From NCBI RefSeq assembly GCF_002332255.1, contig NZ_NRGW01000001.1:620001-684000 (forward strand): a DNA stretch of 64,000 nucleotides. The letters are read 5' to 3'. Position 1 is the first letter of the stretch. The number at the start of each line of letters is the position of its first letter. A model generated the notes under the pieces. That model saw nothing but the letters and a program-made list of their open reading frames with translations, searched no databases and was not told the DNA's origin. This document shows positions 26,871 to 35,906 of this stretch, piece after piece. Source of the stretch: Halomonas sp. JB37. Lineage in GTDB: Bacteria; Pseudomonadota; Gammaproteobacteria; Pseudomonadales; Halomonadaceae. A program made the position numbers and the translations under genes.

Positions 26871-27797
26871 ATGCACTACACCCTGCGTCAATTGGAAGTA
26901 TTTGTGGCGGTAGCTCAGCATGAAAGCGTTTCCCAGGCGGCGCGGGCGCTTGTGATGTCGCAGTCAGCGACCAGTACATCGCTGGCTGAGCTGGAGCGCC
27001 AGTTTGACTGCCAACTGCTGGACCGAGTGGGTAAGCGCTTAAAGCTTAACGCGCTGGGGTTTCAGCTATTGCCCAAGGCCGTCGCGTTGCTAGACCGCGG
27101 AGAAGAGATAGAAGAGCTGCTACGCGGGCAGCAGGGTGTGGGGTCGCTGGATGTGGGGGCCACGCTGACGATAGGTAACTATTTGGCCACTCTTTTAATC
27201 AGTGACTTTATGCAGCGCCATCCCGGCAGCCGCGTGCGCCTGGCGGTGCGCAATACCCGCCATATTATCGAAGGCGTGCGCCAGCACTCGCTGGATTTAG
27301 GGCTGATTGAGGGGCAGTGCGACGATGACATGATCATTAGCCAGCCGTGGGTAGAAGACGAGCTGTGTGTCTTTTGCTCGCCGCGCCACCCGCTGGCAGG
27401 CCTGGAGCATCTTGAGCTTGAGCAGCTGTTGCGTGAGGACTGGATCATGCGCGAAGAGGGCTCCGGCACGCGTATGACGCTTGAGCACGCCGCCCGCCAT
27501 CGGCGCAGCCGGTTCAATACCCTGCTGGAACTTGAACATACTGAGGGTATTAAGCGTGCCGTGGAGTCGGGTTTAGGCATTGGCTGCGTTTCGCGACTGG
27601 CGCTGCGCGATGCCTTTAGGCGCGGCAGCTTAGTACCGCTGCCCACGCCGGAGTTGGATCTAAAGCGCCAATTCACGTTTATCTGGCACCGGCATAAATA
27701 TCTCACGACGGGCGTACGCGAGTTTCTACGCCTCTGCCGTGAGATGACGGCCGGCGCCAAACGCAGCGACGATATCTCGCTGCCGCCGATTCCTTAA
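26871..27797 (+). CDS. LysR-family regulator (FinR-like)
   Basis: The 308-residue LysR-type regulator has the N-terminal winged helix (LRQLEVFVAVAQHESVSQAA, SQSATSTSLAELERQF) and a C-terminal effector-binding domain (LDVGATLTIGNYLATLLISD). It is divergently arranged with fpr, 166 bp apart. In Pseudomonas the homologous FinR activates fpr under superoxide and sulfur stress, so I infer the same role. The shared spacer is AT-rich and should hold both promoters and a LysR site. Confidence 0.88.
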   Translation: MHYTLRQLEVFVAVAQHESVSQAARALVMSQSATSTSLAELERQFDCQLLDRVGKRLKLNALGFQLLPKAVALLDRGEEIEELLRGQQGVGSLDVGATLTIGNYLATLLISDFMQRHPGSRVRLAVRNTRHIIEGVRQHSLDLGLIEGQCDDDMIISQPWVEDELCVFCSPRHPLAGLEHLELEQLLREDWIMREEGSGTRMTLEHAARHRRSRFNTLLELEHTEGIKRAVESGLGIGCVSRLALRDAFRRGSLVPLPTPELDLKRQFTFIWHRHKYLTTGVREFLRLCREMTAGAKRSDDISLPPIP

Positions 27798-27825
27798 TCG
27801 TTTAAATGATTGCTTAACTGTTCGC

Positions 27826-28257
27826 TTAGCGTAAATCGCTGACGGCAGCCTGGATATCTTCAAGTGACGCTTTACTAAGATCTTTCGAGAGTGAGTGAAT
27901 GACCAATTTCTGAGTGGGGCCATCGATTTTGTCGCGTAGCAGGCCTAAGAATTTGGGCGGTGCCACCAAGATGAGCTTCTCCATGCTGTTATCCACACGG
28001 GCGTTATAAAGGCGGTTGGCAACCTCTTTCGCAAAGAGCTCGTTTTCGTGCTTGGAGGCCGAGCCTTCTTCTCCAGCTGAGCGTGACGTGGTGGAGGTAG
28101 AGTCGTGCACATCGCCTCGCCGATCGGTGACCAGATCTCCTTCGTGCAGCCGTCCTTGTGCGTGAACCAGGCTTTCGTGCTCCTCCAGCGTCAGCGCATC
28201 ACGCGTAAAGATACGCGCGCGAGCGGCGTCGGCTACCACAATATAGGTTGTCATCAC
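27826..28257 (-). CDS. Host attachment protein / baeRF-type eRF1-like domain protein
   Basis: The 143-residue product begins MMTTYIVVADAARARIFTRD and contains HENELFAKEVANRLYNARVD and LILVAPPKFLGLLRDKI. These are hallmarks of proteins annotated as required for attachment to host cells and related to bacterial archaeo-eukaryotic release factor domains. The fold suggests RNA or ribosome association, but the true role is not established. Met1 or Met2 (28254) may start the protein. It lies upstream of, and on the same strand as, the phosphonate importer genes, but a hairpin separates them. Confidence 0.85.
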   Translation of the reverse strand: MMTTYIVVADAARARIFTRDALTLEEHESLVHAQGRLHEGDLVTDRRGDVHDSTSTTSRSAGEEGSASKHENELFAKEVANRLYNARVDNSMEKLILVAPPKFLGLLRDKIDGPTQKLVIHSLSKDLSKASLEDIQAAVSDLR

Positions 28258-28295
28258 TGTGCATCCTCCTGGTCATTGATGGTGCTTTAACCATG

Positions 28296-28326
28296 GCAAG
28301 CGTTTGACGATAGGTCAAACGCTTGC
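28296..28326 (-). terminator. Strong hairpin after the phosphonate importer operon
   Basis: GCAAGCGTTTGAC (28296-28308) and GTCAAACGCTTGC (28314-28326) form a perfect 13-bp stem with a 5-nt loop, 8 bp past the last phnE stop. There is no long U tract, so it may act partly as a 3' stabiliser. Confidence 0.65.
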
Positions 28327-28334
28327 ACAATCTT

Positions 28335-29144
28335 CTACAGCACCTTGCTACGTAGAAGGCTGGTAATGGCCTCACCAATCAGCACCAACACGATGATCGC
28401 AATCAATATCGTCGCCACGGTTGGCCAAGCGAAAGTATCAATAGCGCCCTGCAAAATAACCCCGATGCCACCCGCACCAACAAGCCCCAACACCGTCGAT
28501 TCACGGATGTTGATGTCCCAGCGCAGTATCACAATGGCAAAAAAGGCGGGCATGACTTGCGGCACAATCGCATAGGCAATCACCTTGGCTTTGGACGCGC
28601 CGGTGGCTTCCATCGCTTCAACCGGCTTGCGGTCGATCTCCTCAATGGCTTCGCCCATCAACTTGCCGATAAAACCGATAGAGCGAAACACGATGGCGAG
28701 AATGCCCGCTAACACGCCGGGGCCAAAAATGGCCACAAACAGCAGCGCCCAGATGATGGTATTCACCGAGCGGCTGGAGACGAGTATGAAACGCCCCAAC
28801 CATAGGCACGCACGGTTTGGCGTGGTGTTTTGAGCGGCAATGAAAGCCACCGGTAGCGCTAAAAAAATAGTTAGGAAAGTGGCCAGCGTCGCGATATGCA
28901 CGGTCTCGATCAGCGCTGCGATAATACTGTTGAAACCCGCTGCACTGGGTGGCCACATGCGCGCGCCCAGGTTGGAGATTTGATTCGGTGCGTCCCATAC
29001 CCAGGGCCAGAAAATATCAATATCGCGCACGGCCCACACCACCAGCATGACGGTGGCGAGCAGTACGGCGTAGCGAGTAAGGCGCTGTTTGCGGTCATAG
29101 CGTTGCCAAATGCGATCGGCAAGCTGCTGTGCGTGATCTACCAT
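28335..29144 (-). CDS. phnE: Phosphonate ABC transporter permease PhnE (second)
   Basis: The 269-residue inner-membrane permease has about six helices and the PhnE signature region FWPWVWDAPNQISNLGARMW, plus the EAA-type loop MEATGASKAKVIAYAIVPQV. It forms the translocation path with its neighbouring paralogue. The start overlaps the preceding phnE stop by a few bases, so the two are translationally coupled. Paired phnE genes are common in phosphonate or phosphite importers. Confidence 0.92.
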   Translation of the reverse strand: MVDHAQQLADRIWQRYDRKQRLTRYAVLLATVMLVVWAVRDIDIFWPWVWDAPNQISNLGARMWPPSAAGFNSIIAALIETVHIATLATFLTIFLALPVAFIAAQNTTPNRACLWLGRFILVSSRSVNTIIWALLFVAIFGPGVLAGILAIVFRSIGFIGKLMGEAIEEIDRKPVEAMEATGASKAKVIAYAIVPQVMPAFFAIVILRWDINIRESTVLGLVGAGGIGVILQGAIDTFAWPTVATILIAIIVLVLIGEAITSLLRSKVL

Positions 29145-29950
29145 ATTTTTTTCCTTACCCAGCCGCTGACACCTTCACTGAGCAAAATGACCGCGATGAT
29201 AATGAGCAAAATCGCAAAGGCGAAATCGTAGTCGTAGCGTCCAAAGGCATTCATTAGCGTGCCCCCAATGCCACCAGCACCGACAATCCCTACGACCGCA
29301 GAGGCGCGCAAGTTGCTGTCGAGTTGATACATCGAAAGGCCCACTTGGCGCGGCAGAATCTGTGGGAATACCGCATAGAACAGAATGGCGACATAGCCTG
29401 CCCCGGCGGCCTTCATGGCTTCCACTTGGCCCCAGTTAATCTCTTCGATTTCCTCAGCGAGCAGTTTGCCTACAAAGCCAATCGAGTAGAGGGTAAGCGT
29501 GAGAATACCTGCCAGCGGGCCAAAACCAACGGCGGCCACAAAGAGGATCGCCACAATCACCGGATGAAAGCTGCGCGATATAATAATCACCGCTCTTCCA
29601 ATGATATAAATAGGCATCGGAGCGATATTGCGTGCGGCCATCACCGCAAAGGGAATCGACAGAAAAACCCCTAGCAGGGTGGCCAAAATAGCGATTTGAA
29701 AGCTCTCCTTAAACCCTGTAATGAGGAGACCATAGCGCTCAAGATTAGGAGGGAAGCCGCCGCTAAATATGCGCGCAGCGCGGGGTAAGCCTTCAGAAAT
29801 ACGCGCCCAGTTGAATGGCAGCGAGCCAAAGGCCCACACCAAGTACACCGCTGCGACAATGATTAGCCCGTAGCGCAGCAGAGGGTTAGCGATAAACGGT
29901 GGCTTTTTCCACATTCGGGGTGTCGCTGGATGAGCGTCAGGCGGAGTCAT
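29138..29950 (-). CDS. phnE: Phosphonate ABC transporter permease PhnE (first)
   Basis: This permease paralogue is about 270 residues from the ATG at 29950 (MTPPDAHPATPRMWKKPP). It has the EAA loop MKAAGAGYVAILFYAVFPQI and LRASAVVGIVGAGGIGGTL. The open frame extends upstream to 30019, but this would overlap phnC by more than 80 bp. The 29950 start gives a 14-bp overlap typical of coupled genes. With the second phnE it should make a heterodimeric channel. Confidence 0.9.
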   Translation of the reverse strand: MTPPDAHPATPRMWKKPPFIANPLLRYGLIIVAAVYLVWAFGSLPFNWARISEGLPRAARIFSGGFPPNLERYGLLITGFKESFQIAILATLLGVFLSIPFAVMAARNIAPMPIYIIGRAVIIISRSFHPVIVAILFVAAVGFGPLAGILTLTLYSIGFVGKLLAEEIEEINWGQVEAMKAAGAGYVAILFYAVFPQILPRQVGLSMYQLDSNLRASAVVGIVGAGGIGGTLMNAFGRYDYDFAFAILLIIIAVILLSEGVSGWVRKKIW

Positions 29951-30734
29951 GGGAGCGCTCCTCGACGGGCGTATCCGTGATGGCATCGTCTGGCGCTTCA
30001 ATGCCCCCGTAGATGGCATCTAAGGCGTCTTTATTGAAGTCCGCGGGCAGGCCATCAAAAATCATTTTGCCGTGGCGTAAACCGACAATCCGTTCGGTGT
30101 AGGTTTTTGCCTGAGCGACGTTGTGGATATTAATCAACACTGGCAGTGAGAGCTCGCTGGCCAGACTTTGCAGCAAGATCATAATCTGCTCAGACGTGCG
30201 CGGATCCAATGAGGCCGTGGGCTCATCGGCCAGCAGGACTTCAGGCTCTTGCATCAGCGCACGTACCACGCCGACACGCTGGCGCTCGCCACCAGAAAGC
30301 TCATCAGCGCGCTTATTGGCGTAATGGGCAATACCGACGCGCTCCATCAGCACAAACGCGCGTTCAATGTCTTCCTGCGGGTAGCGACGTGAAATCGCCT
30401 GGTAGAGATTGACGTAGCCTAGCCGGCCGGCCAGCACGTTTTCCATCACGGTTAAGCGATCTAACAGGTTAAAGCCTTGGAACACCATGCCAATCTTGCG
30501 CCGAGCGCGACGTAAATCGCCGCCTTTCAAATTCACAAGCTCAGTGCCGTTGAGTTTGATAGAGCCGGAGGTCGGCTCGACCAGACGGTTGATACATCTC
30601 AGCATGGTGCTTTTGCCTGCACCTGAGGCGCCTACAATAGAAACAACGCTGTTTCCTTCTACCTTTAGGTCAAGCCCTTTAAGTACGGCTTCATCGTGGC
30701 CATAACGTTTGACCAGATTGGTAATTTCCAGCAT
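29937..30734 (-). CDS. phnC: Phosphonate ABC transporter ATP-binding protein PhnC
   Basis: The 265-residue ATPase has Walker A (VGASGAGKST), the Q-loop in GMVFQGFNLL, the signature LSGGERQRVG, and Walker B VLLADEPTASLD, with the H-loop in INIHNVAQA. VKRYGHDEAVLKGLDL and NLLDRLTVMENVLAGRL are typical of PhnC. It energises import of phosphonates or phosphite. It lies between phnD and the two permeases. Confidence 0.95.
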   Translation of the reverse strand: MLEITNLVKRYGHDEAVLKGLDLKVEGNSVVSIVGASGAGKSTMLRCINRLVEPTSGSIKLNGTELVNLKGGDLRRARRKIGMVFQGFNLLDRLTVMENVLAGRLGYVNLYQAISRRYPQEDIERAFVLMERVGIAHYANKRADELSGGERQRVGVVRALMQEPEVLLADEPTASLDPRTSEQIMILLQSLASELSLPVLINIHNVAQAKTYTERIVGLRHGKMIFDGLPADFNKDALDAIYGGIEAPDDAITDTPVEERSHDSA

Positions 30735-30791
30735 GTGTTCGCTTCCATCGTCGAGAAAATAACCGCACCGCCAGTAGCGGTGCGTTACGTT

Positions 30792-31784
30792 TTACTCTTC
30801 CAGGTTTTCGGGCGTATAGCTCACGTTATTAGCTGCCTGGATGGTGCGAATCACCTGCCAGTTATCTTTGTAGTTGATAGGAATAAACTTCTCGACGCCT
30901 TCGAACTCTTCGCCAAGCTCGGTGCCAGCAAAGTCAAAGGTGAAAAAGGCTTCTTCTATTTTTTCGACTAAAGCGGGATCTAAGTTATAAGCGTAGTTAT
31001 AGGAGGTGGTGGGGAAGCGGTCAGACTCGTAGATCAAGCGCACGTCGTCGGCATCGTATAGGCCTCGTGCGGCCATCCGATCAACCACTTCAGAGGCGAC
31101 GGGGGCGGCATCATAATCTTTCGCCACAACGCCAAGCATCGACTGATCGTGACTGCCTGAATAGACCACTTCGTAGTCTTCATCCGGGGTAATGCCAAGC
31201 TCAGGCAGCAGTGCGCGGGGCGCTAAGTTGCCCGAGTTGGACGTTGGCGATGTGTGGGCGACGCGCTTGCCTTTTAAATCTGCCAGCTCGTGAATATCGG
31301 AGTCCACGTGCGTAAACAGCTGTAACGTGTAGCCAAACTGCCCGTCATCTGACCCCATCAGCGCGAAGGGAACGGCACCCGCTAGGTTAACTGCAAAAGG
31401 CGTGGGGCCGGTGGAAAAGCCGGCGATATGTAGCCGGCCGCTGCGCATAGCCTCTACCTGGGCAGCGTTAGACTGCACCGCGAAAAAGCGTACGTCGCGC
31501 TCGGTGACCTTTGCTAGATGATCAATGAACGGCTGCCAGATATCGGTATAGATCGCGGGATCTTCGACCGGCGTGTAGGCAAAAATCAGCGTATCTGGGT
31601 TGGCCCATTCCGCCTCATCAGCGGGTAGGTCGGCGACCATATCACCATTTTCATCACAATAAATGGCGTCTAAATCACCACGCTCACATTCCGCATAGGC
31701 GTGGGTAGACAGCAGGGCTAGCGGAAGCAGGGATGCCGCTGTCAGCATTGCAAGCGGGCGCTTGCAGAAAAGCGAAGTTGCCAT
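30792..31784 (-). CDS. phnD: Phosphonate ABC transporter substrate-binding protein PhnD
   Basis: The 330-residue protein has a signal peptide (MLTAASLLPLALLSTHAYAE). The PhnD/PtxB-type body includes VRFFAVQSNAAQVEAMRSGR, HIAGFSTGP, LKGKRVAHTSPTSNSGNLAP and YSGSHDQSMLGVVAKDYDAA. It captures phosphonate, phosphite or a related oxyanion in the periplasm. It is the first gene of the phnDCEE operon. The Glu/Asp-rich tail near residues 300-330 is unusual. No C-P lyase, phosphonatase or phosphite dehydrogenase gene lies in the window, so the substrate cannot be fixed. Confidence 0.93.
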   Translation of the reverse strand: MATSLFCKRPLAMLTAASLLPLALLSTHAYAECERGDLDAIYCDENGDMVADLPADEAEWANPDTLIFAYTPVEDPAIYTDIWQPFIDHLAKVTERDVRFFAVQSNAAQVEAMRSGRLHIAGFSTGPTPFAVNLAGAVPFALMGSDDGQFGYTLQLFTHVDSDIHELADLKGKRVAHTSPTSNSGNLAPRALLPELGITPDEDYEVVYSGSHDQSMLGVVAKDYDAAPVASEVVDRMAARGLYDADDVRLIYESDRFPTTSYNYAYNLDPALVEKIEEAFFTFDFAGTELGEEFEGVEKFIPINYKDNWQVIRTIQAANNVSYTPENLEE

Positions 31785-32026
31785 AGTAAGCCTCGTTTGT
31801 GCGTTGTTTTTGTGTCTTGCTGTTTTATTAAAGCCTTGCTGCTTTTTACTGCTTGATGCGTCTTTGAATGCAGCGTGTCTTTGAAAACTGAGTAGTTATT
31901 TCGCTTTGTAATCTTCGTGGTTTTCACTTGAGACGACGCAAACTACGTTTCGTAAGTGGACATTTTGCACGAAGAATGGTTATTTCCGAAAACAGACACC
32001 TTCAATTTAGGGTTTAAGACGAACTT

Positions 32027-32626
32027 ATGTCAAATACTTTACAGTCACTCTCAGACCATTGGCGTAACCGCTATTTATTAATGCGTCACGGTCATAGCCA
32101 GGCGAATCAGCAAGGGCTGATCATTAGTTCGCCTGAGCGCGGGGTCGCCGATTTTGGCCTTTCCGAACATGGCGAGCAGCAGCTTGCCCAGGTGGTGGTC
32201 GACTGGCAGTGGCCTAGGCCCACGCGCGTTATTCATTCTGATTTCCTACGCACTACCCAGACCGCTGCTCGCGTGGCCGCTGCGTTTGGACTAGCCCTCA
32301 GCGTGGATACGCGTTTAAGAGAACGCCATTTCGGTGAGTTAGACGGGCAGGGGGATGAGCATTATCCCCGCGTATGGGCATTAGATGCTCAGGATGCCGA
32401 GCATCAACAGCACCAGATTGAAGCCGTTAGCAGCGTTGCCGAGCGTATGCAGGCGGTGATCCGTGAGTGGGAGCAAAAGGTCAGCGGAGAAACGATCTTG
32501 CTGGTTAGCCACGGTGATCCGTTGCAAATCCTATTGACCGCACTAGCTGAAAAGCCACTGAGCCAGCATCGCCAGCAAACGCCGTTGATGCCAGCCAGTA
32601 TTACGCCGCTAGGCGCGCATAAGTGA
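32027..32626 (+). CDS. Histidine phosphatase family protein
   Basis: The 199-residue cytoplasmic protein has the phosphohistidine RHG motif (LLMRHGHSQANQQG), the IHSDFLRTTQTAAR segment, a catalytic Glu region (RLRERHFGELDGQG) and the second histidine (LLVSHGDPLQ). This branch includes phosphoglycerate-mutase-like sugar phosphatases. Its substrate is not known. It lies divergent from phnD. A link to phosphate or phosphonate use is possible but only by position. Confidence 0.88.
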   Translation: MSNTLQSLSDHWRNRYLLMRHGHSQANQQGLIISSPERGVADFGLSEHGEQQLAQVVVDWQWPRPTRVIHSDFLRTTQTAARVAAAFGLALSVDTRLRERHFGELDGQGDEHYPRVWALDAQDAEHQQHQIEAVSSVAERMQAVIREWEQKVSGETILLVSHGDPLQILLTALAEKPLSQHRQQTPLMPASITPLGAHK

Positions 32627-32668
32627 GCGAAATATAGGCGTCAAAAAGCATGCATATTCGCCAATTGG

Positions 32669-33430
32669 CTAGTGGCCCAGAATCTGGCTTAAGAACAGCT
32701 GGGTCCGCTCTGACTGGGGGTTGTTGAAAAAGGGTTCAGGCGCGTTCTCTTCTATAATTTGCCCTTGGTCCATAAAGATCACCCGGTCAGCCACTTTTTT
32801 GGCGAAGCCCATTTCGTGAGTAACACAGATCATGGTCATACCTTCTTCCGCAAGCTCGACCATAACGTCGAGTACTTCCTTGATCATCTCAGGGTCAAGT
32901 GCAGAGGTAGGCTCGTCAAACAGCATCACGTCGGGATGCATACACAGCGAGCGGGCAATCGCCACACGCTGCTGCTGGCCGCCTGAAAGCTGTCCCGGAT
33001 ACTTAGTGGCCTGCTCGGCAATGCGCACCCGCTCTAGGTACTCCATCGCCAGTGCTTCGGCCTCTTTGCGCGGCTTCTTTTGTACCCACATCGGTGCGAT
33101 ACAGCAGTTTTCCAGTACCGTTAGATGTGGGAACAAATTGAAGTGCTGGAATACCATGCCGACACTGCGGCGAATCTGCTCGATGCGTTTCACATCCTGG
33201 GTAAGCGGTATGCCGCCCACCACGATTTCACCCTTTTGATGCTCTTCAAGATGGTTGATGCAGCGAATTAACGTTGATTTTCCTGAGCCCGAAGGGCCGC
33301 ATACCACGATACGCTCGCCGCGTTTTACTTCCAGATAGATATCACGCAGTACGTGGAAATCGCCGTACCACTTGTTGACGTTGCGCATCTCGACCATCAG
33401 GTCAGAAGCGTTGGTGGCTGCTTGTGTCAT
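32669..33430 (-). CDS. aapP: General L-amino acid ABC transporter ATP-binding protein
   Basis: The 253-residue ATPase has Walker A ([10 protein letters not shown]), [20 protein letters not shown], the signature [15 protein letters not shown] and Walker [16 protein letters not shown]. The whole sequence is typical of AapP/GlnQ polar amino acid importers. It is the last gene of aapJQMP and powers uptake of many L-amino acids. A three-unit 12-bp repeat lies between it and aapM. Confidence 0.95.
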   Translation of the reverse strand: MTQAATNASDLMVEMRNVNKWYGDFHVLRDIYLEVKRGERIVVCGPSGSGKSTLIRCINHLEEHQKGEIVVGGIPLTQDVKRIEQIRRSVGMVFQHFNLFPHLTVLENCCIAPMWVQKKPRKEAEALAMEYLERVRIAEQATKYPGQLSGGQQQRVAIARSLCMHPDVMLFDEPTSALDPEMIKEVLDVMVELAEEGMTMICVTHEMGFAKKVADRVIFMDQGQIIEENAPEPFFNNPQSERTQLFLSQILGH

Positions 33431-33455
33431 GTTGTCATCCTGCTCAAAATCGGGT

Positions 33456-33491
33456 GTTAAAACAGATGCTAAAACGGATGTTAAAAAAGTG
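33456..33491. repeat. Three-unit 12-bp tandem repeat between aapM and aapP
   Basis: The units GTTAAAACAGAT (33456-33467), GCTAAAACGGAT (33468-33479) and GTTAAAAAAGTG (33480-33491) are consecutive and degenerate. They fill much of the intercistronic spacer of the aap operon. Confidence 0.7.
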
Positions 33492-33501
33492 GGAAGCGGC
33501 G

Positions 33502-34602
33502 TTAGCGCTGATGGCCGGTATTGAGCTTGCGCTCTAAGTACTGGCTATAGCGCGACATGCTGAAACAGAAAATCCAGAACACGAATGCGGCAAAGACATA
33601 GCCTTCAAGCGAGAAGCCCAGCCAGTTCGAGTCGGAAAGCGCCGCTTGCACGATGCCCAGCAGGTCAAACAACCCGATGATCATGACCAAAGTGGTGTCT
33701 TTAAACAGTGAGATAAACGTATTAACGATGCCGGGGATCATCATTTTTAACGCCTGAGGCATGACGATCAGGCCCATACGTTTCCAATAGGTCATACCTA
33801 ACGCCGCTGCGGCCTCGTCCTGGCCTTTGGGGATGGCCTGTAGGCCGCCGCGAATAACTTCCGCCATATAGGCACTCTGGAACAGCGTTAAGCCGATCAG
33901 GGCACGCACAAGGCGATCCACGCTAATTTCTGAAGGTAGGAACAGGGGCAGCATCACCGAGGCCATAAACAAAATGGTGATGAGCGGAACACCGCGCCAA
34001 AACTCGATAAAAATCACGCAGAACGTTTTGACGATAGGCATGTTCGAGCGTCGCCCGAGCGCTAATACAATGCCAATAGGCAGTGCCCCTACCATGCCGA
34101 CGGTGGCCAATAGCAGCGTCAGCATCAGACCGCCCCAGCGATGCGTTGAAACACGCGGCAGGTCAAAGTAGCCGCCGTGTAGAAGCACGTAGGCGATCAC
34201 CGGGAATACCAGCAGAGCCAATAGCGCCACCCAACGTTTAAACGGCAGGCGTGGAATGACCATCCAGGCAATAATGGCCGCAAACATGGCAAACACAATA
34301 TTGGGCCGCCAGTACTCGCTGCTGGGGTATAGGCCGTACATGAACTGTGAAAAACGCGCGTTAATGAATACCCAGCAAGCGCCTGCTCGAGAGCAGTCTT
34401 CGCGGCTGGAACCCACCCAGTCAGCATCAATAAAGGCCCATTGAATCGTGGGGACGACCAATAGATACAGCACATACAGCCCCAAGAGCGTGAAGATGCT
34501 ATTGACGGGCCCATTGAACAGGTTGCCGCGCAGCCAGGCGATCGGGCCAATCGTGCCTTTAGGCGCCGGACGCTGAGGGATGGTGTCTTTGTTGTGAATC
34601 AT
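33502..34602 (-). CDS. aapM: General L-amino acid ABC transporter permease AapM
   Basis: The 366-residue inner-membrane permease has the AapM-type N-terminus ([20 protein letters not shown]), a long periplasmic loop after the first helices ([20 protein letters not shown]), and the EAA motif region [20 protein letters not shown]. With AapQ it forms the channel. The length, greater than for Gln/His permeases, is usual for AapM. Confidence 0.94.
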   Translation of the reverse strand: MIHNKDTIPQRPAPKGTIGPIAWLRGNLFNGPVNSIFTLLGLYVLYLLVVPTIQWAFIDADWVGSSREDCSRAGACWVFINARFSQFMYGLYPSSEYWRPNIVFAMFAAIIAWMVIPRLPFKRWVALLALLVFPVIAYVLLHGGYFDLPRVSTHRWGGLMLTLLLATVGMVGALPIGIVLALGRRSNMPIVKTFCVIFIEFWRGVPLITILFMASVMLPLFLPSEISVDRLVRALIGLTLFQSAYMAEVIRGGLQAIPKGQDEAAAALGMTYWKRMGLIVMPQALKMMIPGIVNTFISLFKDTTLVMIIGLFDLLGIVQAALSDSNWLGFSLEGYVFAAFVFWIFCFSMSRYSQYLERKLNTGHQR

Positions 34603-34617
34603 GGTGTCGCCTCCGGC

Positions 34618-35808
34618 CTAGCGTTCAACCAGCGCAACGCGAGCGTTGAACCAGTTCATGAACATGGACACCAGCAAGCTGATGACAAGATAAACCGCCA
34701 TGGTCATGGCAATAACTTCGATTGCCTGACCGGTCTGATTGAGCGTAGTGCCGGCAAACACCGACACTAGGTCGGGATAGCCGATGGCGGTGGCCAGTGA
34801 GGAGTTCTTAATCAGGTTGAGATATTGGCTAGTGAGCGGCGGAATGATGACGCGCATGGCCTGTGGAATGACCACCAGACGTAATACCAATTTGCGCGGC
34901 AAGCTCAGTGCCTGTGCCGCTTCCGTCTGTCCATGGGGAATAGCTTGAATACCTGAGCGCACAATTTCAGCGATAAACGATGCGGTATAGATAGACAGTG
35001 CCAGCCACAGCGCCAGGAATTCGGGAATGATGGTAATGCCGCCTCGGAAATTAAAGCCGCGCAGTTCAGGCATTTCCCAGGTGACCGGTACGCCGGTGGC
35101 GATTAGCACCAGCAACGGCAGGCCAAAAATGATCACCAGCGATATCAAACCGGCGGGCAGGCGTTTGCCGGTGGCTTCATGACGGCGCCTGTTCCAAATA
35201 ATCAGTGCGATGCTGGCAATGATCGCGACTACAAACGTAGCGGGAATCAGCCCAAAACCGGATTCAAACAGCGGCTGGGGTAGATAAAGCCCGCGAACAT
35301 TCAGAAAGAACGCTTCACCAAAGGCCATGCTATCTCGGGCGCCGGGCAGCGTGCGCAGTACCGCGAAATACCAGAAAAAGATCTGCAGCAGCACGGGAAT
35401 GTTTCGAAACGTTTCGATATAGGCGTTGGCTAAACGTGCGATCAGCCAGTTGGGTGACAATCGCGCTATGCCGACGGTAAAGCCAATAATGGACGCGGCG
35501 ATGACGCCCAGCCCGCCGACCAGCAGCGTATTGATCAAGCCAACCACGAAGGTGCGGCCGTAGGAGCTTTGCGAGGAGTAATCGATCAGGCTTTGAACAA
35601 TGCCGAAGCCCGCCGTGTTACTCAAAAATCCAAAGCCGGTGGTAATGCCCCGAGCATTTAAGTTGGCTTGGGTATTGTGGATGATGTAGGCCAGAAAAGC
35701 CGCGACAACGGCGACCAAAATGATTTGGAAAATAAGCGCGCGCTTCGCGCGATCTCGCCAAAACGGCGGCTTGTGGCCGACGGGGCGAATGTTGGGTCTT
35801 ACCGACAT
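34618..35808 (-). CDS. aapQ: General L-amino acid ABC transporter permease AapQ
   Basis: From the ATG at 35808 the product is 396 residues with about eight helices. It has the family's IIHNTQANLNARGITTGFGF and SLIDYSSQSSYGRTFVVGLI, and the EAA loop TEAAQALSLPRKLVLRLVVI. A longer frame begins at a TTG (35838), but GGAG sits about 9 bp before 35808. A stable stem-loop lies between aapJ and this gene, probably setting different expression of binding protein and permeases. Confidence 0.93.
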   Translation of the reverse strand: MSVRPNIRPVGHKPPFWRDRAKRALIFQIILVAVVAAFLAYIIHNTQANLNARGITTGFGFLSNTAGFGIVQSLIDYSSQSSYGRTFVVGLINTLLVGGLGVIAASIIGFTVGIARLSPNWLIARLANAYIETFRNIPVLLQIFFWYFAVLRTLPGARDSMAFGEAFFLNVRGLYLPQPLFESGFGLIPATFVVAIIASIALIIWNRRRHEATGKRLPAGLISLVIIFGLPLLVLIATGVPVTWEMPELRGFNFRGGITIIPEFLALWLALSIYTASFIAEIVRSGIQAIPHGQTEAAQALSLPRKLVLRLVVIPQAMRVIIPPLTSQYLNLIKNSSLATAIGYPDLVSVFAGTTLNQTGQAIEVIAMTMAVYLVISLLVSMFMNWFNARVALVER

Positions 35809-35843
35809 GGATGGCGTCTCCGCTACACGGAAGGTCAATCAGA

Positions 35844-35890
35844 TGGCCCGCCCATTCCTTGAAATGGAGATTGGAAAAGTCGGCGGGCCA
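35844..35890 (-). promoter_or_regulatory. Intercistronic stem-loop between aapJ and aapQ
   Basis: TGGCCCGCC (35844-35852) and GGCGGGCCA (35882-35890) form a perfect 9-bp stem enclosing 29 nt, which has a weaker inner pairing (CCATT/AATGG). No U tract follows. Such structures after the binding-protein gene usually stabilise upstream mRNA or partly terminate transcription, giving more binding protein than permease. Confidence 0.7.
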
Positions 35891-35906
35891 GGGTCAAGCG
35901 AGACGC

